The notes: generated by a model from the letters alone, not told the origin. Shown: positions 33,593-43,410, counted from the stretch's first letter. The stretch: 64,000 bases of DNA from Shewanella amazonensis SB2B (GCF_000015245.1 NC_008700.1:750001-814000); one strand, 5' to 3'. A program made the numbers and translations.

Positions 33593-34757
33593 TGGAGGCA
33601 CCGCCAAGTTCGGCCGAGTTTTCCACCGTCAGTTTGCCCTGATGCCAGATGGCAATTTTGCGGACAATATAGAGGCCCAGGCCAAATCCGGCACTTTGCT
33701 GTTTACTGCCCCGCTGAAACGCCTGGCGCAAGTCTTTGCCCGGCTCCTGTATGCCCGGACCATCATCTTCCACGGTTAGCCGCCAATGGCGGGTCTCTGC
33801 GACCAGCGTCAGCTTAATATTACCGCTGGCGAATCGCAGGGCGTTGGCTATCAGGTTTTGGCTGGCCAGATCCATACTCAGTGGGTCAATCAACACCTTG
33901 TCGTCACTGAGGGCGCAGTCCACCTGACAGTGCACCCTGTATTTGGGGGCATACACGGCAAAATTATCTGCCACGGCATTGATAAATTCAGGCGCATTCA
34001 CCCATTCGCGCTGTTGGTGGGGCTGCTGGTGCTCAACCCGTGCAAACGACAGGTAGCTCTTGGTCAGGGCCTCGATTTGATTGATGTCCTCTTCCAGGCG
34101 GGCGCTGTGTTTTTCAGACAATTGTGCTTTGGCCAGCTCGAGAACAAACCGCATCCGTGATAAGGGCGTGCGTATCTCGTGGGACATGATCCGCGACAGA
34201 TCCCGGTGCAGCTCCAGAAAGTCGACGATTTGCCCTGTCATGGTCTCAAAGCTCTTGGCGAGGGGATAAATTGCCGAGCGGTGCCCGATGCCGATTTTAA
34301 TCCGCTTGGGGTGCGCACCAAAACTCAGTGCCTGTGACTGAAGCAGACTCAAATCCTTGAACACCCTTCCGATCAGCAGCAATATCGCCAGCGCAAGCGA
34401 GGCGTAAAGGAGTGGGATCAGGGTGTTTAGCTGGTTGTGCTGCGCCTGGGGATTGACGGGCCCCATTTCCCGGATGTGGCCATTATCGAGAAGCAGGTAA
34501 TAAAACTCTTTGCCATCCTGGTGGGTGAGGGAAATGACTTCACCACTGTCTAGACGGGTCTGTAACTCGGGGGCAAAGGCAATACTGCCAGGTTGCAGCT
34601 CGCGAAACCCCAAACGCCCCTGTTTCAACAGGGCGTCGGCATCCAGACTGTAGCCATATGCCTCGTCGGACGCGCTGTAAATAAGGTTAAAGGACCAAAC
34701 GATAAAGGCGCAGGAAGCAATGATAAGAACAAACAGCCGGATGAGCTGAGGCTTCAT
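33561..34757 (-). CDS. RstB-like sensor histidine kinase
   Basis: A 398-residue membrane kinase: two membrane segments (LFVLIIASCAFIVWSFNLIY and LIPLLYASLALAILLLIG), a periplasmic sensor of about 90 residues, HAMP-like linker, HisKA with the phospho-His in SHEIRTPLSRMRF and HATPase motifs NLIANAL, VEDDGPGI and GFGLGLYIV. The periplasmic LDADALLKQG and kinase sequence resemble RstB/CpxA-type sensors. It overlaps the response-regulator gene by four bases and closes the mipA operon. The signal is unknown. Confidence 0.82.
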   Translation of the reverse strand: MKPQLIRLFVLIIASCAFIVWSFNLIYSASDEAYGYSLDADALLKQGRLGFRELQPGSIAFAPELQTRLDSGEVISLTHQDGKEFYYLLLDNGHIREMGPVNPQAQHNQLNTLIPLLYASLALAILLLIGRVFKDLSLLQSQALSFGAHPKRIKIGIGHRSAIYPLAKSFETMTGQIVDFLELHRDLSRIMSHEIRTPLSRMRFVLELAKAQLSEKHSARLEEDINQIEALTKSYLSFARVEHQQPHQQREWVNAPEFINAVADNFAVYAPKYRVHCQVDCALSDDKVLIDPLSMDLASQNLIANALRFASGNIKLTLVAETRHWRLTVEDDGPGIQEPGKDLRQAFQRGSKQQSAGFGLGLYIVRKIAIWHQGKLTVENSAELGGASISLRWRRPLP

Positions 34758-35461
34758 ATCTCGTCAGTCGCAAAGCTCAGCAGATAACCCCGGCCGTGCA
34801 CGGTACGAATGGCCAGACCCGGGATACCGATGTTTTCCAGCTTACGTCTCAGGCGGGAGATTTTCAGATCCATGGCCCGGTCAAGGCCGTCGTACTCGCG
34901 ACCTATGATTTGCTCAAACAGGAATTCGCGGCTTAATACCTGCTCCAAATGGTGCACAAAGACCCACAAGAGTTCGGTTTCCTGGGTCGTCAGCGGGTAA
35001 TTCTGATCTGCAAAGCACAGTTGTTGATGTGCCTTGTGCAGGATGAGGCCATCCTGCTCCCAAATTTGGCTGTTACTTTGGGGGGATGGCTGACGACTGA
35101 GTCGGGCGCGGATGCGCGCAAGCAGCAGGTTGGGCACCACGGGCTTGCTGATATAGTCGGCCGCACCGAGCTCCAGACCAAAGATTTCATCTTCCGGTGC
35201 GGCCAGTGCCGTCATAAAAATAATGGGTGCAGGAACCTTTTTGGACAAGGTCGGAAAGGCGCTGAAGCCGTCCTGTCCGGGCAGCATCACATCACAGAGC
35301 ACCAATTCTATGTTCTGGCCCTGGCTTTTGGTAAAGGCGTCTTCGATGGACTCGGCATGGATAACAATGAACTCCTCGGCCTCGAGAAAATCCACAATGA
35401 GTTCTGCCAGGGGCAAGTCGTCTTCAATCAGCAGCAGTTTGTGTTTTACAGCAGATCCCAA
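34754..35461 (-). CDS. RstA-like OmpR-family response regulator
   Basis: A 235-residue regulator with receiver motifs LLLIEDDLPLAELI, phospho-Asp in VLCDVMLPGQDG and Lys in DYISKPV, and a winged helix ending RTVHGRGYLLSF. The best start is TTG 35461, with GGGG about 5 nt upstream; it overlaps the DUF3019 gene by 16 bp, suggesting coupled translation. Two direct repeats of an RstA-like sequence lie upstream of the operon (36781 and 36839), consistent with autoregulation. Confidence 0.8.
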   Translation of the reverse strand: MGSAVKHKLLLIEDDLPLAELIVDFLEAEEFIVIHAESIEDAFTKSQGQNIELVLCDVMLPGQDGFSAFPTLSKKVPAPIIFMTALAAPEDEIFGLELGAADYISKPVVPNLLLARIRARLSRQPSPQSNSQIWEQDGLILHKAHQQLCFADQNYPLTTQETELLWVFVHHLEQVLSREFLFEQIIGREYDGLDRAMDLKISRLRRKLENIGIPGLAIRTVHGRGYLLSFATDEI

Positions 35462-35829
35462 TTCAGCCCCCTGCGTTTGCGTTTTTGCGGTGGTTGAAAC
35501 AAGACCACCGACACCTGGGTTGAGAGCAGTACACGGGAATTCATGTCCCGGATTTCGATGGTGGCATCTTTCTCCAGTGCCAGCGAGAGTTCTTCACTGA
35601 GCTCTTTCATCCCCGTGTAACAGCGACGGGGCTGTGCTTCATGTTTAAGCCACAGACACAGATTCTGCTCTGTCTCTGTTTGGTAATGTACCGAAATACT
35701 GAAACGGCAGGGAAGTGCTTCACTGCTGGTGGCGCAGGCTTTGGGGGCAACATTCAACTGATCTGCCATGGCCAGGGGGACTATGCAAAGCTGCGACAGC
35801 AAGAACAACAGTGACATACGCTTTCCCAT
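35446..35829 (-). CDS. DUF3019 family exported protein
   Basis: The 127-residue protein has a signal peptide (MSLLFLLSQLCIVPLAMA) and four cysteines in the mature part (KACATS, LPCRFS, NLCLWL, RRCYTG), likely forming disulphides. It ends RKRRGLNWDLL. Function is unknown; in related genomes the family often lies next to MipA and a two-component system, as here. It is 8 bp downstream of the MipA-like gene. Confidence 0.72.
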   Translation of the reverse strand: MGKRMSLLFLLSQLCIVPLAMADQLNVAPKACATSSEALPCRFSISVHYQTETEQNLCLWLKHEAQPRRCYTGMKELSEELSLALEKDATIEIRDMNSRVLLSTQVSVVLFQPPQKRKRRGLNWDLL

Positions 35830-35837
35830 ACCCGCTC

Positions 35838-36674
35838 CTAGAAACTGTAGCTGACGCCGGCAAAACCCGAGAAAAGATCGTCTCTTTCTATCAGAGCGCT
35901 CTCTCTAATGGCTTTACCCAGGCGGGTATGATTGACAGTGAGAATAAAGTTCAGACTGTCGCTCAGGGGAATATTCAGCACGCCTTTAACGTGCCAATTG
36001 GTGGCCGCCTCAAGCGGCTTGGGTGGGCGTCTGGCGCCGGACTCTGCTTGCGTCACATTGTAGTAGTAGTCCACCAAATCGGCACTCTTATACACGCCGC
36101 CAATCTCTATGCCTGCGGCGCCCCAAGACCAGGCGAAGGACTTTCTGGCACTGAGTTGCCATTCGTAGCCGTTGTGTACACCGGTGACGTCGTAAAACAC
36201 ACCAGTGGTCAGGTCGAACACAGGCGTGTACCAGGTCGCGCTCAGACCGCCGAGATAAGACAGATTGCGCTCTACCGGCTCAAGTTTGGGTGGCTCAACC
36301 CCCGGACGAACAATGGGACCGGTATTGGGTTTGTAGCCGAGGATATCCGACAGTAATAACTTGCCAAATCCATCGTACTCAAAATAGATACCGTCATCGT
36401 TTAACTGCCCTTGTACGTCCACGCTCAACCAGTCGGTTTCGTAGAGGCTGTATCCCAGGGTGAAATTCTCAACGTAAAAGTCTTCGCCGTAGTAATACCA
36501 GCTTGGCAGCACATAGGTGGTGATGTCTTCGGTTTTTTTGCGGGGGTTTTCCAGTATTCCATAGCCAAGGGCCAGCGAGACCTGCCAGTCTCCCGGTGTC
36601 ACTGTTTGCAACTCTTCAGCTTTCACGGGGAAAGCCAGAGACAGCATCAGCATAAACAGTATCAGGGGTTTCAT
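35838..36674 (-). CDS. MipA/OmpV-family outer-membrane protein
   Basis: The 278-residue precursor has a signal peptide (MKPLILFMLMLSLAFPVKA), beta strands of the MipA/OmpV type (WQVSLALGYGI, YVLPSWYYYGEDFYVENFTLGY written in two blades) and a C-terminal aromatic end VSYSF. MipA is a scaffolding protein for peptidoglycan enzymes in E. coli; OmpV relatives are outer-membrane proteins regulated by environment. First gene of the MipA-DUF3019-regulator-kinase operon. Confidence 0.8.
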   Translation of the reverse strand: MKPLILFMLMLSLAFPVKAEELQTVTPGDWQVSLALGYGILENPRKKTEDITTYVLPSWYYYGEDFYVENFTLGYSLYETDWLSVDVQGQLNDDGIYFEYDGFGKLLLSDILGYKPNTGPIVRPGVEPPKLEPVERNLSYLGGLSATWYTPVFDLTTGVFYDVTGVHNGYEWQLSARKSFAWSWGAAGIEIGGVYKSADLVDYYYNVTQAESGARRPPKPLEAATNWHVKGVLNIPLSDSLNFILTVNHTRLGKAIRESALIERDDLFSGFAGVSYSF

Positions 36675-36780
36675 GGGTTATTTTTTATTAGCGCTTTTGA
36701 AATAAGTTTGTGTGTTTTTCGGGCTCTTTGCCCAGAGATTATCACGATAATCTGTGCTCTCCAGCAAATACTGGAAAAGG

Positions 36781-36856
36781 CTACAAAATGCTACATCACT
36801 CCGAAGTGTTTTGATTTTGTATCAATTGTGAAATCTGTCTACAAAATGCTACATCA
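36781..36856. promoter_or_regulatory. Two direct repeats resembling RstA boxes
   Basis: The 18-mer CTACAAAATGCTACATCA occurs exactly twice, at 36781-36798 and 36839-36856, 58 bp apart. Each has TACA-N6-TACA, close to the E. coli RstA consensus TACATNTNGTTACA. The pair lies between the divergent MipA/two-component operon and the giant protease gene and can control either or both. Confidence 0.65.
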
Positions 36857-36962
36857 AAGTGTTGAGGTTCTTCCTTCAGACGGTGCTTAGATGATGCCTT
36901 CCTGACCGGTTTTTCACCGGCGGACGAGCAAGCATTCCAATAACAACATCGGAGATAGCGTC

Positions 36963-39900
36963 TTGAAACTGAACCTCGTAACCAGTGCTGTGGTAGCGAC
37001 CCTGTATGGGGCTGGCAGCATGTATGCGGCGGCCAGCTTGAACGTCAACGAGCAGCATAAACTCGAACCCCTGAAGCTGACTACTGAACAAATCGCTCAA
37101 TTGCAGAGCGGCTCACCCGTTACCGAGGATAGCCTTGGTCACGGTGAAGGTCTGAATATCCAGATCACCCCGCAGTCCCGCCGCTTCGAGTACGAAGAAG
37201 GCCTCAGCGGTGAACATGTTTACATCGTTACCTTGCGCGACAAGCCGCTGGCCAACTCCGGTGTGGGTATCCAGGCTCGCAGTGCCAAGGGTGGCAAAGG
37301 CAAACTTTTTGTTGCCGGTAAGCCAGTGTCCAACGAAGTGGCTGCTTACCGTTCAAAACTGCTCAGCAAACAAAACGATGTATTGGCTGCGGCGTCCGCC
37401 GTTGTGGGACATCGCGAAGTGCGTGCCCAATTCACCAATGCCGTAAACGGTTTCTCCATGGCCATGACCCGGGACGAAGCCAAGCGTATGTCAGAGGTAG
37501 CCGGTGTTGCCACAGTGCGCCGCGCCAAGACTTACGAGCTGCTGTCCGATGCAGGTCCGGAGCTTATCCAGGCCAATAAGATTTGGGATGGCAGTGTTAC
37601 CCAATCCGTACCTTACAAGGGTGAAAATGTGATTGTCGGTATCGTGGATACCGGTGTGAACACTGACCATGCCTCTTTTGCCGATATCGGTGGTGACGGT
37701 TACGATCACACCAACCCATGGGGCGCGGGCAACTACGTTGGTGACTGTGCCAAAGAAGGCTTCGAAACCCTCTGTAACGACAAGCTGATTGGTGTACGTT
37801 CTTACCCTGTTATTACCGACAACTTCACCAGTGGTGTGTTTGGTGATACCCGTCCAGCCGTGGGTGAAGATTACCAGGGCCACGGTTCACACGTGGCATC
37901 GACTGCGGCCGGTAACGTGCTCTTTGATGTGCCATTCTCATCGCCAACGCCTGATGCTGTCTCTGATGGTGCCATCATCAAGGAAGGCCTGTTCCCCCGT
38001 ATCAGCGGTGTAGCACCGCACGCAAACATAGTGTCATACCAGGTATGTCACCCTTCCAACGACGTGGGTGAGTTCCGCGGTTGTCCGGGAGAGGCGCTGA
38101 TCGCCGGTATCGAAGATGCCATCAGCGATGGTGTGGATGTGATTAACTTCTCCATTGGTGGTCAGGATTCTCACCCATGGAGCGACGATGTGGAGCTGGC
38201 CTTCCTGGCCGCCCGTGAGGCAGGCATTTCTGTGGCTGCTGCTGCTGGCAACTCAGGTCAGCCCGTTGGCTACAAAGAGTATTTTGGCGCCATCGACCAT
38301 GCATCTCCCTGGCTGATGAACGTGGCTGCCACCACCCACGACCGTGAAGTGGTTATTGAGACCAAATTGACTGACCCCATGGGTGGCAACGAAACTCCCC
38401 GTTGGAGCGAAATCGTCGGCGGCGCCATCAACGACACGCCTGTGACAGGCATGGTGGTACAGGCCAAAAACTTTGGTGACGAATACTGCGGTACGCCATT
38501 CCCGGAAGGTACCTTTGACCTTCAGGATAGCGGCGGCAATCCGGTCGACGTGATTGTAGTTTGTAAGCGCAACAGCCTGAGCGATCCCAATGGTATCGCC
38601 CGTTCAGCCAAGGCCGATAACATCAAGGCCGGTGGCGCCGATGGCATGATCATGTACAACTATGCCAACAACGATCCTCTCGTTGCTTTGGCCAAGTACT
38701 CTGTGCCATCTATCCATATCACCAAAGAAGAGTGGGATGGTCGCTACGATAACGGCATGGCGGGTTATGGCCTGAGTGATTGGCTGGCCAAGGGCACAGA
38801 CCACATGTTGACCATAGGCAGTACCCGCATTGAGCGTGAGTTGAACGCGGAAAATGCGGATTGGCTGGCGCCTTTCTCTTCCCGTGGCCCAAGCCCATCA
38901 ACCCCTGAAGCGCTGATCCCGGCCGTTGCCGCGCCCGGCGTGGATATTTACGCCGCCTTTGCCGACGAGCATCCGTTTACAGCAGCCCCAGGCTCAGGTG
39001 ACTATGCTTTCCTGAGCGGTACCTCCATGGCTTCTCCCCATGTAGCCGGTGCCATGGCGCTGCTCAAACAGGCTCAGCCTTCCTGGAGTGCCACTGAAAT
39101 CCAGTCAGCCCTGGCCATGACCGCTGAAAACAAGGTGCAGTATCGCCGCCTCAACGAAGCGACCGGTGATATTGAACTGGCATCCACTTACCGTGCCGGT
39201 ACCGGCCGTATCAACGTGGCCAACGCCGTGCAGGCCGGCCTCATCATGGATGAGACTGCCGATAACTTCCGCGCTGCCGACCCACTCAATGGCGGTACCG
39301 TTCACAAGCTGAACACCCCTCAGCTGGTGAACTTCAGCTGCAAGCCAAAGTGTCAGTGGATCCGTACTGTAAAAGCGACCAAAGATGGCAGCTGGTCTGT
39401 GACCCATGATGATGTGGTGAACTGGGCGTTTGATTCCCGCTCTCAGTCTGTTCAGAACGGCGTTAACATCAAGGTCAGCCCGAGTGAATTCACCCTGGCA
39501 GCCGGTGAAACCCAGACGATAGTGATTGAAGCGTCAATCATGGATACCCAGGACTGGTTCTCCAACGCCGAAGTGGAGCTGCACTCCAACCTGATCTTCT
39601 CCGAGACCAGCGGCAAGGCACCTGAGGCTCACTGGCCTGTGGTGTTCAAGTACGACATGAACGACATGCCTGCCCGTTTGGCTGCTACTGCGCACCGTAA
39701 CGAAGGCAACGCCGTTCTCAAGGGCATTAAACTGCCCGAGGGTGACAACATCCATGGTCGTATCTTTGCGCCGGTGAAAGCCGATGTGCAGACCCTGGTA
39801 CTGCCAAAGGATGACGACAACTCTTTCCCATGGAGCAGCAATGCCGACATGTCGGTGCCCATGGATCAGCGTTTGGATGAAGCCACTGCTACCGTGATGA

Positions 39901-42071
39901 TTGACGTACCGGCCAATGCCCGTCGTCTGATCGTGGAGTCCTTTGGTACCACTGAATCACCACTGGAAGGCAACTTCGACAAGGGTAACCTGCTGGTGTA
40001 CGTAGGTAAGGATTACAACGGCAATGGCCAGGCGGATCCGTTCGAGGAATTGCTGTGTGTGTCCAACCACATCACCTACAACAACTTCTGTAACATCAAT
40101 CAGCCGGAAGAGGGCCAATACTGGGCTGTGTTCTACAACCCACGCAAAGGTTCTGCCCAGAACAACTACCATGATTTCCCGGAAGAAACCTTCCAGTATG
40201 CGGCGACCGTGGTCGTCGATGAGTTAGCCAATGGTTTGACCGTGGATGTACCAGTCAGTAATGGCAAGGAACCTGTGGATGTACAGGTTAACTGGGCTAT
40301 GCCTGAAATGGTCGAAGGTGATGTGTACTACTCACTCATCGACTTTGGTACCTCAGTAGCCAATGCGGGCAACATAGGCAAATCTGCATTTAAACTGACC
40401 CGTGGTAAGGATGATGTCAGCCTGAACGTGCCCCAGACCGGTGCAAAAGAAGGTGATGTGATTCCGTTCACCTTTACCGTGCTGCCCAACGATTCGGGTG
40501 CTGACCGTGCCTTTACCATCAGCGCAGATGTACCTGCTGATCTGAGTCTGAGTGCCGAAGATGTGTTGACCTCGTCCAAAGCCATGGTGACCGATATCAA
40601 ACTGGAAAACGGTAAGCTGACCATCAGCGGTGTTCAGCCCGATACCAGCGATTTGGCCCCTTCCTACAATATTACTACCAACGCTGACGATGCCATGTGC
40701 CGTACGCCGGACTTTGGCAACAGCAACCCCGGTGGTTATGTGAACCTGGAAGAGTTCCGCATCTACCCGATCTTCAGTGGCTTTGCCCCTGTGGAATACG
40801 ATGCCAATGGCCGTGCCATCAGGGGTAAGGACAATGACATCCTGACCCGCAACGGTATTGTACTGCCTATCGATCTGATCTTCGGTGGCCGTTACGACAG
40901 TTTCCATCTGTACAACAACACCGAAAACCTGAATGCCAGTCAGCAAAACGCCCTGGATATCCATGCCCACGGCATAGTGTCTCTGTGGGAAGGTCAGCCC
41001 TTCTTCTTCCCATACCATGACATCTTCCCGTACAACAGCTTCCCCTATGAAAGTATCGGTATGCTGTGGCGCGGTTATGGCCTGGCAGCGGATGCAACCA
41101 AGGCCATTCTGGCCACCCCGCTGAATAATGGTTTCGGTGATAAATCCGGTATCAGTATCGCCAGCACCCAAACCGGTTGGGCCATTCTGGAGTACGACAA
41201 TGCCCGCTCCTACCTGCCGGCAGGTCGCGATGCCAATCGTGTGTACCAGTGGCAGGAAATGGATGACAGGTTCGACTTCGAGCTGATCTTCAACGTCAAT
41301 ACCCGCTTCGGTGACGGCGAGTACGAGATGATGATGGCCTATGACAACCTTAACTTCGACGGTGATGGCCGTGGCTCCATCGGTCTGCAGGGCTTCCGTG
41401 GTGGTATTTACCCTTACGGTCCGCTGGAAGGTTATAAGGGCGAGCTTGTAGCCTTCGATAACCTGGATGAGAAACTCGAAAACGGTCTGGTGATCTGTTA
41501 CGACTACCAGGGCCCTGAGTCCTCTCAGTTCGAAGTAACGGCATGGACCAAGGTCAAGCCAAGCGCAGCGGGTAAGACCCTGGCCTTCAACGCCGTAAGC
41601 CAGGTTGAAGGCATGGCCGATATCGACATCAGCCACGAGATCGCTGTACCCGGCAATATCACCATGGGTGCCATTGCCGACCAGAGCGTGAACGAAAACA
41701 CCACGCTGGAAGGTATCGAAGTGCGCTATGCCGACGAGCAAAACAGCGTTAACCAGATTACCGTGACCGGTGAACACATCACCGCCACCGTATCCGGTAA
41801 CAGCTCTGGCAGCACCATCAGTATCACGCCGGAAAAAGATTTCCATGGTGAAGTGGAAGTGACAGTGACTGTAAGTGATCTGGAAAACCCAAGTGATGCT
41901 GCTTCGACCAGCTTTATGCTGACCGTAGTATCTGATGGTGTTGAGCCACAGCCTCCAGTGACGACTCAGCCTGAAACGCCAACCAGCAACTCTGGTGGTG
42001 GCAGCACGGGTCCTCTGGCACTGATGATGTTGCTTGCTCTGGGTCTGCGCCGTCGCTTCCTGTCAAAGTAA
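36963..42071 (+). CDS. Giant secreted S8 subtilase with GlyGly-CTERM-type sorting tail
   Basis: The 1702-residue preproprotease begins at TTG 36963 (GGAG, 8-nt spacing). Domains: signal peptide, I9 propeptide (about 70-190: HVYIVTLRDKPL, AAYRSKLLSKQNDVL), subtilase core with Asp229 (VDTGVNTDH), His307 (GHGSHVAS) and Ser688 (GTSMASPHVAG), a protease-associated insert (VDVIVVCKRNSL), Fn3-like and calcium-type beta domains, and a cadherin/Ig-like repeat (ADQSVNENTTLEG). The end SNSGGGSTGPLALMMLLALG and RRRFLSK fits a GlyGly-CTERM signal for rhombosortase-dependent anchoring. Well expressed codon usage. Confidence 0.9.
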   Translation: MKLNLVTSAVVATLYGAGSMYAAASLNVNEQHKLEPLKLTTEQIAQLQSGSPVTEDSLGHGEGLNIQITPQSRRFEYEEGLSGEHVYIVTLRDKPLANSGVGIQARSAKGGKGKLFVAGKPVSNEVAAYRSKLLSKQNDVLAAASAVVGHREVRAQFTNAVNGFSMAMTRDEAKRMSEVAGVATVRRAKTYELLSDAGPELIQANKIWDGSVTQSVPYKGENVIVGIVDTGVNTDHASFADIGGDGYDHTNPWGAGNYVGDCAKEGFETLCNDKLIGVRSYPVITDNFTSGVFGDTRPAVGEDYQGHGSHVASTAAGNVLFDVPFSSPTPDAVSDGAIIKEGLFPRISGVAPHANIVSYQVCHPSNDVGEFRGCPGEALIAGIEDAISDGVDVINFSIGGQDSHPWSDDVELAFLAAREAGISVAAAAGNSGQPVGYKEYFGAIDHASPWLMNVAATTHDREVVIETKLTDPMGGNETPRWSEIVGGAINDTPVTGMVVQAKNFGDEYCGTPFPEGTFDLQDSGGNPVDVIVVCKRNSLSDPNGIARSAKADNIKAGGADGMIMYNYANNDPLVALAKYSVPSIHITKEEWDGRYDNGMAGYGLSDWLAKGTDHMLTIGSTRIERELNAENADWLAPFSSRGPSPSTPEALIPAVAAPGVDIYAAFADEHPFTAAPGSGDYAFLSGTSMASPHVAGAMALLKQAQPSWSATEIQSALAMTAENKVQYRRLNEATGDIELASTYRAGTGRINVANAVQAGLIMDETADNFRAADPLNGGTVHKLNTPQLVNFSCKPKCQWIRTVKATKDGSWSVTHDDVVNWAFDSRSQSVQNGVNIKVSPSEFTLAAGETQTIVIEASIMDTQDWFSNAEVELHSNLIFSETSGKAPEAHWPVVFKYDMNDMPARLAATAHRNEGNAVLKGIKLPEGDNIHGRIFAPVKADVQTLVLPKDDDNSFPWSSNADMSVPMDQRLDEATATVMIDVPANARRLIVESFGTTESPLEGNFDKGNLLVYVGKDYNGNGQADPFEELLCVSNHITYNNFCNINQPEEGQYWAVFYNPRKGSAQNNYHDFPEETFQYAATVVVDELANGLTVDVPVSNGKEPVDVQVNWAMPEMVEGDVYYSLIDFGTSVANAGNIGKSAFKLTRGKDDVSLNVPQTGAKEGDVIPFTFTVLPNDSGADRAFTISADVPADLSLSAEDVLTSSKAMVTDIKLENGKLTISGVQPDTSDLAPSYNITTNADDAMCRTPDFGNSNPGGYVNLEEFRIYPIFSGFAPVEYDANGRAIRGKDNDILTRNGIVLPIDLIFGGRYDSFHLYNNTENLNASQQNALDIHAHGIVSLWEGQPFFFPYHDIFPYNSFPYESIGMLWRGYGLAADATKAILATPLNNGFGDKSGISIASTQTGWAILEYDNARSYLPAGRDANRVYQWQEMDDRFDFELIFNVNTRFGDGEYEMMMAYDNLNFDGDGRGSIGLQGFRGGIYPYGPLEGYKGELVAFDNLDEKLENGLVICYDYQGPESSQFEVTAWTKVKPSAAGKTLAFNAVSQVEGMADIDISHEIAVPGNITMGAIADQSVNENTTLEGIEVRYADEQNSVNQITVTGEHITATVSGNSSGSTISITPEKDFHGEVEVTVTVSDLENPSDAASTSFMLTVVSDGVEPQPPVTTQPETPTSNSGGGSTGPLALMMLLALGLRRRFLSK

Positions 42072-42150
42072 TTGACGGTGAACAACGTCAACTGCCCATA
42101 ATGCAGTTCAGGCCCGCAAGGTGAAAATCGTGTCCGGGCCTGCAAAACCC

Positions 42151-42177
42151 AAAACCACCGCGTCAGCGGTGGTTTTT
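42151..42177 (+). terminator. Rho-independent terminator of the subtilase gene
   Basis: AAAACCACCGC (42151-42161) and GCGGTGGTTTT (42166-42176) around GTCA, followed by T residues. Confidence 0.9.
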
Positions 42178-42245
42178 TTATGTCAACTTGATGTCACAAA
42201 GATGTCATACTCTGATGCCATTGCATTGGAGGAAAACTCAGGGCT

Positions 42246-43391
42246 ATGTGGCAGATTTTCGTGCGTTTTTTCATGTTGGGATTGACCAGCTTCGGTGGGC
42301 CTGCGGCCCATATCGGTTACTTCAGACACACCTTTGTCAACGAACTCAATTGGGTCGATGAAAAGCGGTTCGGTGCCCTGGTGGCATTGTCGCAGTTTTT
42401 GCCCGGGCCCGGTTCCAGCCAGCTGGGATTTGCCATCGGACTCACCCGTGGCGGCCTTGGTGGCGCGCTGGCAGCGTTTATTGGTTTTACCCTGCCATCG
42501 GCCATGTTGATGTATCTGCTGGCCGTGACCAGTGCCAATCTGCTGGGGCAGTCCTGGTTTGATGGTCTGATCCACGGACTTAAACTGCTTGCCGTGGTGG
42601 TGGTGATGGATGCCTGTCTTGGCATGTTCCGCCAGTTTTGTCAGCACAGGGCAGCAAGACTGATTATGGCTGCCAGCACCATAGCGCTGCTGCTCTTCGG
42701 ACTCAGTTGGGTGCAGTTTGTTGTACTGGCTCTGGCGGCCGTGGTCGGTGTGATCTGTTTGTCGCCTGCGGGAGAGGCGGGGGGCAAGCTTGCCGGCATC
42801 GGCTGGGGCTGGCTGCTGGCCTTTACGCTGTTCCTTGTCGGCGCCTTTTATGGTGTCGAAGCCTTCAGCGGCGGCAGTGAGGCCTGGCTTGCGGCAGTGA
42901 ACTTTCAGGCTGGCTCTCTGGTGTTCGGCGGTGGCCATGTGGTGCTGCCGCTGCTGGAAGGGCACTTTGGTGAGCTGATGTCGCCGGACAGATTTTTGAC
43001 TGGCTATGCTGCTGCCCAGGCAATCCCCGGCCCCATGTTTACCCTGTCGACCTTTTTGGGCGCCGATGCAGCGACCGGGGATGCTGTGCTTGGCGCTGTG
43101 ATTGCGACCCTGGCTATCTTCCTGCCGGGCTTTTTATTGTTGCTGGCGTTTCTTCCCGCCTGGGAGGGCCTGAGCCAACGCCCCAGGGTTGCAGGTGCCG
43201 TGGCGGGCGTAAATGCTGCCGTGGTGGGACTGCTGCTCAGTGCGCTCTATCAGCCGATATGGCTCTCTGCTGTGGTGGGTCCCATGGACATGGCACTGGT
43301 GGTTGCCGGTTTTGCGGCCTTAAAGGTGCTCAGGTTGCCCATTCTCGTGCTGGTGGCAGGCTTTGCACTGATTGGTGGGGTTTTGCTGTAA
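42246..43391 (+). CDS. chrA: Chromate efflux transporter, ChrA family
   Basis: The 381-residue membrane protein has two similar halves, each with about five to six membrane segments. The first half contains the family motif FFMLGLTSFGGPAAHIGYF and QFLPGPGSSQLGFAIG; the second repeats FGGGHVVLPLLE and QAIPGPMFTL. Long-chain ChrA proteins export chromate in exchange for proton or sulphate gradients; actual chromate resistance is not shown here. Confidence 0.85.
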   Translation: MWQIFVRFFMLGLTSFGGPAAHIGYFRHTFVNELNWVDEKRFGALVALSQFLPGPGSSQLGFAIGLTRGGLGGALAAFIGFTLPSAMLMYLLAVTSANLLGQSWFDGLIHGLKLLAVVVVMDACLGMFRQFCQHRAARLIMAASTIALLLFGLSWVQFVVLALAAVVGVICLSPAGEAGGKLAGIGWGWLLAFTLFLVGAFYGVEAFSGGSEAWLAAVNFQAGSLVFGGGHVVLPLLEGHFGELMSPDRFLTGYAAAQAIPGPMFTLSTFLGADAATGDAVLGAVIATLAIFLPGFLLLLAFLPAWEGLSQRPRVAGAVAGVNAAVVGLLLSALYQPIWLSAVVGPMDMALVVAGFAALKVLRLPILVLVAGFALIGGVLL

Positions 43392-43410
43392 GGGATGGAC
43401 TCAACATAAT

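Noticed and set aside
40353..41846. Long open frame antisense to the giant subtilase
   Set aside because: It is produced by strong codon bias of the sense gene; the composition is rich in His/Val/Gly as expected for a reverse-strand shadow, with no family match.
42183..42965. Minus-strand frame over chrA
   Set aside because: Gln/His-rich low-complexity translation opposite a clear membrane transporter.
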